Positions 34,419-41,918 of a stretch of 64,000 nt of DNA are shown piece by piece. The notes beneath the pieces are model-generated. The model did not search any database and was not told the origin of the DNA. It was given only the letters and a program-made list of their open reading frames with translations. The position numbers and the translations under genes were made by a program. Position 1 is the stretch's first letter. Each line of letters begins with the position of its first letter. Origin of the DNA: Aurantimonas manganoxydans SI85-9A1. GTDB lineage: Bacteria; Pseudomonadota; Alphaproteobacteria; Rhizobiales; Rhizobiaceae. Location: positions 2,829,903 through 2,893,902 of the forward strand of contig NZ_CH672387.1 in NCBI RefSeq assembly GCF_000153465.1, read 5' to 3'.

Positions 34419-35213
34419 TCAGGCCGCCGCCTTCTTGTCGGTCTCGAAGAACAGCGCCTGGCTGATCAGCGCCTTGACCATGTCGGGATTGAACGGCTTG
34501 GTCACCAGGAAGGTCGGTTCCGGGCGTTCACCCGTCAGCAGCCGCTCCGGGAAGGCGGTGATGAAGATCACCGGCACCGACACCTTGTTCAGGATGTCGT
34601 TCACCGCGTCGATGCCCGAGCTGCCGTCGGCAAGCTGGATGTCGGCCAGCACCATGCCGGGCCGCTGCTTGTCGAAGAGCTCGATCGCTTCCTTGTGGGT
34701 CCGGGCGATGCCCGTCACCGCATGACCGAGGCTCTCGACCATCTGCTCGATGTCCATCGCGATCAGCGGCTCGTCCTCGATGATCATGATCTCGGTCGAA
34801 ACCTGACGCCCGATATCGGTGCTGGCCTGATCGATCAACTCGGAAAAGCGCGTCTCATCGATGCTCAGGATCGTCGCGGCTTCCTCCGAGGTGAAGCCCT
34901 CGACGGCGACGAGCAAAAACGCCTGCCGCGGCAGCGGCGAGATCGCCTTCAGATTGTGCGACGCCTTCTCTTCCCAGGCCGAGGTCGGGGCATCCTCGCG
35001 GATGTTCACTTCGACGGACTGCCAAAGGGAGGAAAACAGCTTGTAGAGCGAGATGCGCGGCGTCTGGTCGTCCGAGAACAGGCTCGGATCGGCGATCAGC
35101 GCTTCCAGAACCGCAGCCACGTAAGCGTCGCCGCTCGCCTGCGAGCCACTCAAAGCCCGGGAATAGCGCCGAAGATACGGAATATGCGGCGCTATGCGGG
35201 ATGACATCGACAT
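34419..35213 (-). CDS. phyR: general stress response regulator PhyR (sigma-like anti-anti-sigma with receiver domain)
   Basis: 264 residues from MSMSSRIAPH; GAGGGG lies about 11 bases upstream. Residues 1-135 mimic an ECF sigma factor (SPLPRQAFLLVAVEGFTSEEAATIL is the sigma-4-like part) and 140-264 form a receiver with acidic E-D-E-P, phosphoacceptor Asp near 191 (V-L-A-D-I-Q), Thr in F-I-T-A and K-P-F. When phosphorylated it binds NepR and so releases EcfG. It is divergent from nepR-ecfG, and a perfect EcfG promoter upstream implies positive feedback. Confidence 0.95.
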   Translation of the reverse strand: MSMSSRIAPHIPYLRRYSRALSGSQASGDAYVAAVLEALIADPSLFSDDQTPRISLYKLFSSLWQSVEVNIREDAPTSAWEEKASHNLKAISPLPRQAFLLVAVEGFTSEEAATILSIDETRFSELIDQASTDIGRQVSTEIMIIEDEPLIAMDIEQMVESLGHAVTGIARTHKEAIELFDKQRPGMVLADIQLADGSSGIDAVNDILNKVSVPVIFITAFPERLLTGERPEPTFLVTKPFNPDMVKALISQALFFETDKKAAA

Positions 35214-35264
35214 ATAAAAACCCCTCGAGTCGATCGAGACAAACACGTTCACAATGCGCTCGGA

Positions 35265-35289
35265 AACGTCCTTGTCGAAATAAAGTTCC
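35265..35289 (-). promoter_or_regulatory. EcfG promoter of phyR
   Basis: On the minus strand GGAAC (35289-35285), 16 bases, CGTT (35268-35265), about 50 bases before the phyR start codon. Exact consensus, indicating autoregulation of the stress pathway. Confidence 0.88.
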
Positions 35290-35390
35290 GTGACCGGGAA
35301 CCGGATCCGCCTCCCAGCCCTTACAGATGGGATGTTGAAGGCGGATGGAAACCTCGGCGCTTGGATTCCAGGGCAAAAATTGCCTTGGAC

Positions 35391-35418
35391 TTGAGGCGCC
35401 GATGTCTGCGTCTATATT
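35391..35418 (+). promoter_or_regulatory. possible housekeeping promoter of nepR-ecfG
   Basis: TTGAGG (35391-35396), 16 bases, TATATT (35413-35418). A short inverted repeat GGCAA-N3-TTGCC (35372-35384) sits just upstream. No EcfG-type element was found in the 320-base region before nepR on this strand, so basal expression from a sigma-70 promoter is likely. Confidence 0.45.
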
Positions 35419-35536
35419 CCGGCCTCGACTGGAAGCAATGCGAGCTACGAATGCACACCATGCCGAACGCCAGACACGCGAATTCGAACAGAGCGCCGCG
35501 CTCCGGGACTGCCGTAACCGTGCTTCGAGACGCGTG

Positions 35537-35749
35537 ATGGACGACCGGAAGAGCAAGGACGAGAGCATGCAGACTTCCCACGCACAGCGATCGGAGCGCT
35601 CGTCGGACACCGGCGTCCAGTCCGCCATCGGCAAGCGTCTGAAGGCCTATTACGACGATGTCGCGAGCGAGCCGGTCCCTGACCGCTTCCTGTCGCTGCT
35701 GGATGCGCTGGATGCCGCCGAGTCGTCGTCCAAGGCGGGCAGCAAGTAG
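35537..35749 (+). CDS. nepR: anti-sigma factor NepR
   Basis: 70 residues from ATG 35537 (GTG 35534 and longer frames possible). The helical core I-G-K-R-L-K-A-Y-Y-D-D-V-A-S-E-P-V-P-D-R-F is the NepR hallmark that binds either EcfG or phosphorylated PhyR. It ends six bases before ecfG, with which it forms the usual operon. In resting cells it holds EcfG inactive. Confidence 0.92.
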   Translation: MDDRKSKDESMQTSHAQRSERSSDTGVQSAIGKRLKAYYDDVASEPVPDRFLSLLDALDAAESSSKAGSK

Positions 35750-35755
35750 GCTCCC

Positions 35756-36307
35756 ATGACAGAACAGACGGATTTCCGTAGCGATCTGATCGCCATCATC
35801 CCGAATCTGCGTGCTTTCGCGGCGTCGCTCGCCGGGTCGTTCGACCGGGCCGACGACCTCGTGCAGGAGACCCTCGTCAAGGCGTGGGACAAGCAGCACA
35901 CCTTCCAGCCGGGCACCAACCTGAAGGCCTGGCTGTTCACCATCCTGCGCAACGAGTTCTACACGCAGATGCGCAAGAAGGGCCGCGAGGTTCAGGATGT
36001 CGACGGGATCCACGCCATGCAGCTGGCGGGCCACCCCGAGCAGCACGGCCATCTGGATCTGCAGGATTTCCGCAAGGCGCTCGACATGCTGCCGGACGAT
36101 CAGCGCGAAGCCCTGATCCTGATCGGCGCATCCGGCTTCTCCTATGAAGAAGCGGCCGAAATCTGCAAATGCGCCGTCGGCACCATCAAGAGCCGCGTGT
36201 CGCGGGCCCGGACCCGCATCGGCGAACTTCTCGGCATCGAGGGGGACGGCGAATACGGGCCGGACTCGATCTCCTCCCAGATCATCGGCGTCGCGCCCGC
36301 CGCCTGA
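35756..36307 (+). CDS. ecfG: general stress ECF sigma factor EcfG
   Basis: 183 residues: sigma-2 region (ADDLVQETLVKAWDKQHTFQPGTNLKAWLFTILRN) and sigma-4 region (MLPDDQREALILIGASGFSYEEAAEICKCAVGTIKSRVSRAR), the ECF15 (EcfG) type encoded next to nepR and phyR. It directs RNA polymerase to GGAAC-N16-CGTT promoters, several of which are visible in this window. Short acidic C-terminal tail. Confidence 0.95.
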   Translation: MTEQTDFRSDLIAIIPNLRAFAASLAGSFDRADDLVQETLVKAWDKQHTFQPGTNLKAWLFTILRNEFYTQMRKKGREVQDVDGIHAMQLAGHPEQHGHLDLQDFRKALDMLPDDQREALILIGASGFSYEEAAEICKCAVGTIKSRVSRARTRIGELLGIEGDGEYGPDSISSQIIGVAPAA

Positions 36308-36367
36308 GGCCACGTCAGTAAACAGCGCGGCGCCGCGCTGCATCGCGAGAAAACCCTCGCGAAACCG

Positions 36368-36392
36368 GGAACCCCAAGCCCTCGAAACAGTT
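36368..36392 (+). promoter_or_regulatory. probable EcfG promoter of the DUF883 gene
   Basis: GGAAC (36368-36372), 16 bases, AGTT (36389-36392); one base differs from CGTT. It lies about 78 bases before the start codon and just downstream of ecfG. Confidence 0.55.
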
Positions 36393-36469
36393 TCAGTCAG
36401 AACCGGATCGCTCACCCCCGAATGGAGGAGACAACCGGATCGTCAGTTTCATTTCGAATGAGGTTCAGC

Positions 36470-36826
36470 ATGGTTTCCGATACCACCCCCCACAATATCC
36501 AGTCCGGCGGCACTCCGGGGGGCGCTTCCACCGCTGAGGACAAGGCGGATTTGGAAACCCAGATCGATCATCTCCGCAAGGATCTCGCCGGCGTGACCGA
36601 TGCGCTGAAGTCGCTGGCCTCCAACCAGGCCGACGATGCCCGTCGCAACGTCTTCGCCCTGCGTGACGACGTGCGCGAGCGCGGCGAGCGCTACATCCAG
36701 CAGGCTCAGGACGCAGCGTCAGACCTCGAAGAGCAGCTGAGCGAGCGCGTCCGGGCCGAGCCGATCAAGAGCGTCCTGATCGCCGCGGCCGCCGGCTATC
36801 TCTACGCGCGCATCTTCCGCCGCTGA
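36470..36826 (+). CDS. DUF883 (ElaB/YqjD)-family membrane-anchored protein
   Basis: 118 residues from ATG 36470 (GAGG upstream; the frame opens earlier). An N-terminal polar part, a long amphipathic helix (EDKADLETQIDHLRKDLAGVTDALKSLA...DDVRERGERYIQQAQDAASDLEEQL) and a C-terminal hydrophobic anchor (PIKSVLIAAAAGYLYARIFRR) match ElaB/YqjD proteins, which in E. coli bind ribosomes at the inner membrane in stationary phase. Followed after two bases by the holin-like gene, with which it forms an operon behind a probable EcfG promoter. Confidence 0.82.
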   Translation: MVSDTTPHNIQSGGTPGGASTAEDKADLETQIDHLRKDLAGVTDALKSLASNQADDARRNVFALRDDVRERGERYIQQAQDAASDLEEQLSERVRAEPIKSVLIAAAAGYLYARIFRR

Positions 36827-36828
36827 TC

Positions 36829-37278
36829 ATGCTCTCTCAGCTAGTTACGAAGCTGATCACCGGCGAGGCGGGCGTCTTCCTCGCGCGGATGAAGCGGGTC
36901 GTCGCGCTCTATGTCGTGATGGCCGTCTTCGCCCTCGGGATGGCGATGTCGCTGCTTCTGGCGCTGTTCGTCTACCTCGCCCAGATCTTCGGCCCGCTTC
37001 CGGCCGCACTCGGTTTCGCCGGCGTGTTCCTGGTGCTGGTGATCCTGACCTACATCGCGGTCATCATCGCCCGACGTCCGCCGAAGAAGCGGGCGGACGA
37101 CCGGCTGCAGCGTGACATCGCGTCGATCGCCGGTGTCGCCGCGGTCTCCAACCTGCCGCTGATCCTCGGCACGGTAAAGCGCAAGAAGAGCCTGCTCATC
37201 CTGCCCATGGTCGCCGCCGGCGGCTGGGGCGTGTGGCGAGCGATCGCCGCCTACAAACGCGACAGCCGCCACCACTGA
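36829..37278 (+). CDS. phage-holin-superfamily (DUF1469-like) inner-membrane protein
   Basis: 149 residues. Two strong membrane helices (about 23-50 and 55-80: VALYVVMAVFALGMAMSLLLALFVYLAQIFG, AALGFAGVFLVLVILTYIAVIIA) and a C-terminal region with one or two weaker hydrophobic segments. Such proteins are regularly next to ElaB/YqjD genes in stress clusters; the holin name comes from a distant domain similarity and there is no phage context here. Function unknown. Confidence 0.75.
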   Translation: MLSQLVTKLITGEAGVFLARMKRVVALYVVMAVFALGMAMSLLLALFVYLAQIFGPLPAALGFAGVFLVLVILTYIAVIIARRPPKKRADDRLQRDIASIAGVAAVSNLPLILGTVKRKKSLLILPMVAAGGWGVWRAIAAYKRDSRHH

Positions 37279-37354
37279 GACGTTCGGCGCGCCCACGGCC
37301 CGGTCGCGCCGAGCCTCATCCTCATCGCGGTCTCGAACGAAACGAGGTGTTCCC

Positions 37355-37801
37355 ATGGCAGCTCCGACCATCGACCACGAAACATGGATCCTCGTCGCCG
37401 ACGGGCAGAAGGCACTGTTCCTCTGCAACGAGGGCGATGATGAACTCCGCAACTTCGCGGTTCGCCGCGTCGAGGAACAGAACAATCCCCCGGACCGCGA
37501 GCAGGGTACCGATCGCCCCGGACGGATGGGCGATCAGGGATCGGCGCATCGCTCGTCGGTGGCGGAGACCGACTGGCATCAGCTTGCCGAAGACCGGTTC
37601 GCCAAGGACCTCAGCGATATCCTCTATCGCATGGCTCACAAGAACCGCTTCGAGAAGCTTGTCCTCGTCGCTCCCCCGAGGGTTCTCGGCGAATTGCGCC
37701 AGGAACTGCACAAGGAAGTCCAGGACCGGATCGTCGGTGAAGTACCCAAGACGCTGACCAATCATCCGATCGACCGGATCGAGACGCTTCTCGCCGACTG
37801 A
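37355..37801 (+). CDS. Host_attach (host attachment) family protein
   Basis: 148 residues, cytoplasmic. The layout WILVADGQKALFLCNEGD at the start, a polar central loop (DREQGTDRPGRMGDQG) and the DRFAKDLSDILYRMAHKNRFEKLVLVAPPRVLGELRQEL stretch is that of the AtsE-type host attachment family, related in fold to the eRF1/Pelota middle domain. The family name derives from early work on root attachment; the molecular role is not known. It follows the DUF883/holin-like pair and is probably stress controlled. Confidence 0.82.
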   Translation: MAAPTIDHETWILVADGQKALFLCNEGDDELRNFAVRRVEEQNNPPDREQGTDRPGRMGDQGSAHRSSVAETDWHQLAEDRFAKDLSDILYRMAHKNRFEKLVLVAPPRVLGELRQELHKEVQDRIVGEVPKTLTNHPIDRIETLLAD

Positions 37802-37857
37802 CAACAATCGACGCCACCGGCCGCCCAGACGCGGCGGGGCCGTCCGGAGGAACCCAT

Positions 37858-38118
37858 ATGTCCAATATCGATCCCGATCGCGCCCGCCAGGGCGAAAAGG
37901 GCACACCGGTGCTGATGATCCTCGTCGCCGGCCTTGCCCTGTGCGCCGTGGTTTTTGCCGGGCTCGGCATCTACGCCTGGACGATGCCCGACGCGGATGT
38001 CGCCGTCGAAGGCGAGGCCATCGAAAAGCCGGCCGAGGCGCCGACGACGGACGGCAGCGGACTTGCGACGCCGCAGGATTCCGATACGGCCGCGCCCGAG
38101 TCCGAGACCGCCCAGTAA
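37858..38118 (+). CDS. small single-pass membrane protein, function unknown
   Basis: 86 residues with GGAGGAA before the ATG. A polar N-terminus of 16 residues, one membrane helix (about 17-41, PVLMILVAGLALCAVVFAGLGIYAW) and an acidic, Pro/Ala/Thr-rich C-terminal tail, likely periplasmic and disordered. No family recognised. Located in the run of general-stress genes. Confidence 0.65.
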   Translation: MSNIDPDRARQGEKGTPVLMILVAGLALCAVVFAGLGIYAWTMPDADVAVEGEAIEKPAEAPTTDGSGLATPQDSDTAAPESETAQ

Positions 38119-38167
38119 GGTCGCATATCGGCGTCCGTCATGGACGCCCAACCCAGGGAGAGGTGCC

Positions 38168-38536
38168 ATGCCCGATCCGAACGAACATCCGCAGAGTGAA
38201 GTGATCGCGGTCGATCAGGAGCCCGGCGGTGACGCCGACCAGCCCGGCATCGCCCAGCCGATCTCGCAGGACGAGATCAGCGACCTGATCAACAACAGTC
38301 AGATGCCGATCGAGGAACGAGAAGCCCGCCTGCACGCGATCGCCCAGCGTCTGGGCACCCGCGAAAACATCGATCTCGCCGACGAGTTCGATCCGATGCG
38401 CGAGCAGGTCAACGAGGCGCTGAACATGCTGGCGAGCGGCGGCCACAGCTACGGCTCGCTCGACGCCGCAGGCTTCGATCCCGACGAGCGCTCGGATGCA
38501 CAGGCGCCGGACGATACCGGACCGTCCAAGGTCTGA
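38168..38536 (+). CDS. acidic helical protein, function unknown
   Basis: 122 residues from ATG 38168 with GGGAGAGG upstream. No signal or membrane segment. The centre (ISDLINNSQMPIEEREARLHAIAQRLG ... FDPMREQVNEALNMLAS) looks alpha-helical; both ends are disordered and acidic. I do not recognise it. It is the last plus-strand gene before the bidirectional terminator at 38.6 kb. Confidence 0.65.
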   Translation: MPDPNEHPQSEVIAVDQEPGGDADQPGIAQPISQDEISDLINNSQMPIEEREARLHAIAQRLGTRENIDLADEFDPMREQVNEALNMLASGGHSYGSLDAAGFDPDERSDAQAPDDTGPSKV

Positions 38537-38580
38537 TATTGCGGATCGCCGCAGCCGCAGCGACATGAGAGCAGATATGA

Positions 38581-38611
38581 GAAGGGGCGCAGCCGGGCTG
38601 CGCCCCTTCTT
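38581..38611. terminator. bidirectional terminator
   Basis: Thirteen-pair perfect stem GAAGGGGCGCAGC/GCTGCGCCCCTTC with a CGG loop, then TT on the plus strand and a T-containing tail on the minus strand. It separates the convergent stress-gene run and the diacylglycerol-kinase-like gene. Confidence 0.85.
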
Positions 38612-38617
38612 GCGCTG

Positions 38618-39532
38618 TCAGCGCAGATAGGTCGCGTCGCTCGGGGCGAGGACGTTCAGCCCCTTCGGCGTCAGCGTGACGGTCATTTCCGGCTCGATAT
38701 CGACCAGTTCGCCATCCCGGACCGCCCGGTTGCGATGGTGGCGTCCCCGGTAGAAAATCCGGACTTCGTGCGCAGAGGTCACCTTCAGGCTCGGATTCTG
38801 GCGCCAGGTTCCCAGCATGATGTCCACGGCGACCTTCAGGACCGAACGCAGGTCGCGGTCGATGCAGATATAGATGCCGAGCTCGCCGCCCCTGGGGTCG
38901 TCGGCATAGGGAATATGGCCGTCGCCGTAGAGATTGTTGGAGATGGCGATCGCCGGGCTGGCGATCCGCTGCATGACGCCGTCGATTTCCAGTTCCAGCT
39001 CGACCACCGGGAAGCGCCGCAGCGCCATGAACACGGCGCGGGTCGTCGCCATCATCTTGCCGAGGCGCGAGGCGTAGGAGATCTTCTTGCGCATGCGCAC
39101 CATGCGGGCATGCAGGCCCACGGCATACTGGTGCACAAAAGGCGTGCCGTTGACCGAGGCGATGTCGACCGGCGTGATGACGCCCGACGCGAGCGCGGCC
39201 ACCGCCTGATCCAGCGGCAGCGGAATCTGCAACGTGCGGGCGAAGAGGTTCATCGTGCCGGCCGGCAGGATGCCCAGTGCAATGCGCCCGTTCGCCAGCG
39301 CCGTGGCCGCCGCCGACACGGTTCCGTCGCCGCCGCCGACGAGGAGAACGTCGATATCCTCGCGCTCGGCAGCCTTTCCGATGGCAGCGACAATTTCGTC
39401 CCCCGAGCAGTCGTCCACGGTCAGCTCGTGGCCGTGCATCCGGAACTCGTCCTGCATCAGGGTGGTGAGTTGTCCGAGATCGGTCGTCTTGAGACTGCCG
39501 CCGTCGCGGTTGAGGAGAGCGAGAATCTTCAT
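38618..39532 (-). CDS. diacylglycerol kinase-family lipid kinase (YegS-like)
   Basis: 304 residues from MKILALLNRD (39532). The catalytic-domain signature G-G-G-D-G-T-V-S is at about 69-76, followed by G-I-L-P-A-G-T-M-N-L-F-A-R, the nucleotide-binding motif of the DAGK/sphingosine-kinase/YegS family. The C-terminal beta-sandwich domain is present. It phosphorylates a membrane lipid; which one is unknown. The gene is divergent from the DUF1328 gene with its EcfG promoter. Confidence 0.87.
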   Translation of the reverse strand: MKILALLNRDGGSLKTTDLGQLTTLMQDEFRMHGHELTVDDCSGDEIVAAIGKAAEREDIDVLLVGGGDGTVSAAATALANGRIALGILPAGTMNLFARTLQIPLPLDQAVAALASGVITPVDIASVNGTPFVHQYAVGLHARMVRMRKKISYASRLGKMMATTRAVFMALRRFPVVELELEIDGVMQRIASPAIAISNNLYGDGHIPYADDPRGGELGIYICIDRDLRSVLKVAVDIMLGTWRQNPSLKVTSAHEVRIFYRGRHHRNRAVRDGELVDIEPEMTVTLTPKGLNVLAPSDATYLR

Positions 39533-39652
39533 GGGGGTGATCCGGAACGCGTATTGCGGGAGCCTGGGCAGCGGACGACTAACTAGGCCGTCCCTGTAGC
39601 ATCGCCACCTCCGCCGGACACGACCAATCGTATCCATCGATAGTTGCCGATC

Positions 39653-39677
39653 GGAACCACCGGGGCGATGGGGCGTT
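39653..39677 (+). promoter_or_regulatory. EcfG promoter of the DUF1328 gene
   Basis: GGAAC (39653-39657), 16 bases, CGTT (39674-39677), about 58 bases before the ATG. Exact consensus. Confidence 0.85.
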
Positions 39678-39735
39678 CGCCCCCCATACAAACGCCAGGC
39701 GCCCGTTCCCTCCGCGCCCTCACTAGGAGACTACC

Positions 39736-39900
39736 ATGATCGAATGGATCGTCATTCTGCTCATCGTCGCCGCCGTCGCCAGCCTGCTCGGCTTTCGCGG
39801 CGTCGCCGGTGCCTCTGCCGGCATTGCGAAGATCCTGATCTTCATCGTGCTGGTGGGCCTGCTGCTCATGCTGCTGTTCGGCGTTCTGGTGTTTGCCTGA
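39736..39900 (+). CDS. DUF1328 (YtjA)-family small membrane protein
   Basis: 54 residues: M-I-E-W-I-V-I-L-L-I-V-A-A-V-A-S-L-L-G-F at the start, G-V-A-G-A-S-A-G-I-A-K turn, and a second helix ILIFIVLVGLLLMLLFGVLVF. Length, two helices and the F-x-G-x-A-x-x-A-x-x-A-K turn are those of DUF1328. CTAGGAGA precedes the ATG. Homologues are widespread stress-associated inner-membrane proteins of unknown action. The EcfG promoter upstream supports induction in general stress. Confidence 0.85.
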   Translation: MIEWIVILLIVAAVASLLGFRGVAGASAGIAKILIFIVLVGLLLMLLFGVLVFA

Positions 39901-40083
39901 AGCAGGACACAAGCATGCATCCGGCGCAGCTCGGCTGCGCTGGATGGCAAAAAACAGGAAGCGAACCGGAACCTTAAGCCCGCTCAGTTCTTCCTCTCCC
40001 AGATGCCGCGCGACACATGTTTTCCACGACACCATGCCGCGCGGCAGTCGCCTATCGGAAACAATAGACCAGGAGGTCTTATC

Positions 40084-41682
40084 ATGATCCGCACGTTGCT
40101 TGCCACTACCGCTCTCGCATCCGTTATCGCAACGGGTGCCTATGCGCAGGACGCCGCCACGACCGCAGAGACCACGGCCCCGGCCAAGGTCGAAGCATCC
40201 GCCGATGCCAATGCGACCGCGACGGCCGCCCAGTCCGGCAATTATCTCCGCAATCTCTCCGCCGACCAGTATCTGGCGTCGGAGCTGAACGGCAAGACCA
40301 TCTACGCGAGCGACGCCGAGGATGCAGAATCGATCGGCGAGATCGAGAACTTCCTGGTCGGCAGTGACGGCAAGGTCGTCGCCGCGGTTGTCGATGCGAC
40401 CGTGAACGACGAGTCGCGCCGCGTCGCCATTCCGTTCGATCAGATCTCCTGGTCCATGACGGATGAAGACGATGTCCGCGCCGTTCTGAGCGCCGGTGCC
40501 GATCAGCTGGCACAGGCTCCCGAGTTCACCATGCCGGACGAGCAGCAGGCTGCTGCAACCGACGCCGGCATGAGCGGCGACGCGATGGGTACGTCAACTG
40601 CATCGACGCCGCAGACCGAGACGGCTACCGCACCGGCGGCGCCGGTCGCAGCAGATGATGCCGCCGAGACCAACACAATGGCTGCCGGTTCCGCGACCTC
40701 GGAGACGGCTTCCCAGCCGGTCGAGACCGCTGCTGCCGGTCAGGGCGAGTATCCGAGCACCGTTGGTGCCGACCAGTATCTCAGCGAGAACCTCATCGGC
40801 GCGTCGGTCTATTCCGGCCCGGGTGAGGATGCCGAAAGCCTCGGCGACATCGGTGATCTCGTCGTCTCGTCGTCCGGTCAGGTCGAAGCAGGCGTCGTGG
40901 GCGTCGGTGGCTTCCTCGGCATTGGCGAAAAGGACGTCGCCGTTCCGTTCGACCGTCTCGAGATGACCCGCGCCGACGGTGACGAGGTTCGTATCGTAGC
41001 CTCCGCCACCCGCGAGGAGCTCGAGCAGGCCTCCTCCTTCGAGGACGAGCGTCCGTCCGAGATGACGGCCGAGAACGAAGGGGAAATGACGCCGACGGCC
41101 GAAGCTCCGACCGATGAGCCGACCGAGCGCGTTGCCGATGCAGCCGAGAACACCGAGCAGCCGGCGGACAACATGGCCGCGACGGACGGTGTCGTGACGA
41201 CGACCGGTACGGCAGCCGGCACGGGCATGGCGGCGAACTCCACCGCCGAGAACGACACGACCGCTTCGGTCGGTGGTTCGTCCGAGCGTTCGCAGATGAC
41301 CCCGGTCACCGACTCGGCTCAGCTGACCGCGGACAACCTGATGGGCACGACCGTCTATGGCCCCGATGACTCGACCGTTGGTGACATCGGCGACATCGCC
41401 CTCACCGCCGAGGGTTCGGTCGACGCCGTGATCGTCGATGTCGGTGGTTTCCTGGGCATCGGCGAGAAGCCGGTGGCCGTGGCCATGGACAACCTGCAGT
41501 TCATGCAGGACGCGAACGGCTCGATGTATCTCTACACGCAGTTCACCGAGGAGCAGCTCGAGAACGCGCCGGAGTACAACGCTGACACCTACGCCGACAA
41601 CCGCGAGACCATGCGGATCCAGAACGGCGGCATGATGGGCAACGACGCCTCGACGTCGGAGGCGCCGGCCGTCGCAAACTAA
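40084..41682 (+). CDS. secreted protein with three PRC-barrel domains
   Basis: 532 residues from ATG 40084 with AGGAGG upstream. A signal peptide ends near residue 22 (AYAQ). Three PRC-barrel units lie at about 69-125, 237-318 and 418-498, each introduced by D-Q-Y-L / D-N-L and x-G-x-x-V-Y. Units 2 and 3 share the almost identical V-G-G-F-L-G-I-G-E-K, suggesting internal duplication. They are joined by acidic, Thr/Ala/Glu-rich linkers of about 100 residues, likely disordered. Single PRC-barrel secreted proteins are common in Rhizobiales; three in tandem are less usual. Role unknown; periplasmic location expected. Confidence 0.85.
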   Translation: MIRTLLATTALASVIATGAYAQDAATTAETTAPAKVEASADANATATAAQSGNYLRNLSADQYLASELNGKTIYASDAEDAESIGEIENFLVGSDGKVVAAVVDATVNDESRRVAIPFDQISWSMTDEDDVRAVLSAGADQLAQAPEFTMPDEQQAAATDAGMSGDAMGTSTASTPQTETATAPAAPVAADDAAETNTMAAGSATSETASQPVETAAAGQGEYPSTVGADQYLSENLIGASVYSGPGEDAESLGDIGDLVVSSSGQVEAGVVGVGGFLGIGEKDVAVPFDRLEMTRADGDEVRIVASATREELEQASSFEDERPSEMTAENEGEMTPTAEAPTDEPTERVADAAENTEQPADNMAATDGVVTTTGTAAGTGMAANSTAENDTTASVGGSSERSQMTPVTDSAQLTADNLMGTTVYGPDDSTVGDIGDIALTAEGSVDAVIVDVGGFLGIGEKPVAVAMDNLQFMQDANGSMYLYTQFTEEQLENAPEYNADTYADNRETMRIQNGGMMGNDASTSEAPAVAN

Positions 41683-41705
41683 GCGACATCCGACTGCACG
41701 CATCG

Positions 41706-41736
41706 AAGGGGCTCGCCGAAAGGCGGGCCCCTTTTT
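41706..41736 (+). terminator. terminator of the PRC-barrel gene
   Basis: AAGGGGCTCGCC (41706-41717), GAAA tetraloop, GGCGGGCCCCTT, then TTT; one G-U pair. Located 24 bases past the stop codon. Confidence 0.9.
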
Positions 41737-41795
41737 CGTTCGGCGGTCGGCGCGGAAATGGCCACCCGTGCAGAAGTGCCGCCCTTGTGATCGCG

Positions 41796-41825
41796 TTGTT
41801 ACGGCTGAATTACAGTTCGTAACAA
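41796..41825. promoter_or_regulatory. 30-bp palindromic operator-like site upstream of the RND efflux operon
   Basis: TTGTTACG (41796-41803), 14 bases, CGTAACAA (41818-41825), with an inner CTG-N5-CAG, almost centred. This is the size and shape of a TetR/AcrR-family operator. It lies about 95 bases before the adaptor gene and 30 bases before a TATACT -10-like element (41855-41860). No regulator gene is adjacent. Confidence 0.6.
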
Positions 41826-41918
41826 ATCCAGCCGCAAACCGCCGAAATCTCTCCTATACTGGTAGCATCGGCCACGGCGGCCGGACCTCGCGCAATCCTT
41901 ACGAGTACAAGCGATCCC

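Noticed and set aside
36829-37801. Holin-like and host attachment proteins as evidence for a prophage
   Set aside because: No other phage genes, integrase or attachment site; these families are normal chromosomal stress-cluster members in this order.
39970-39990. GGAAC upstream of the PRC-barrel gene as an EcfG promoter
   Set aside because: After 16 bases the sequence is TCTT, only half matching CGTT, and no better spacing exists.
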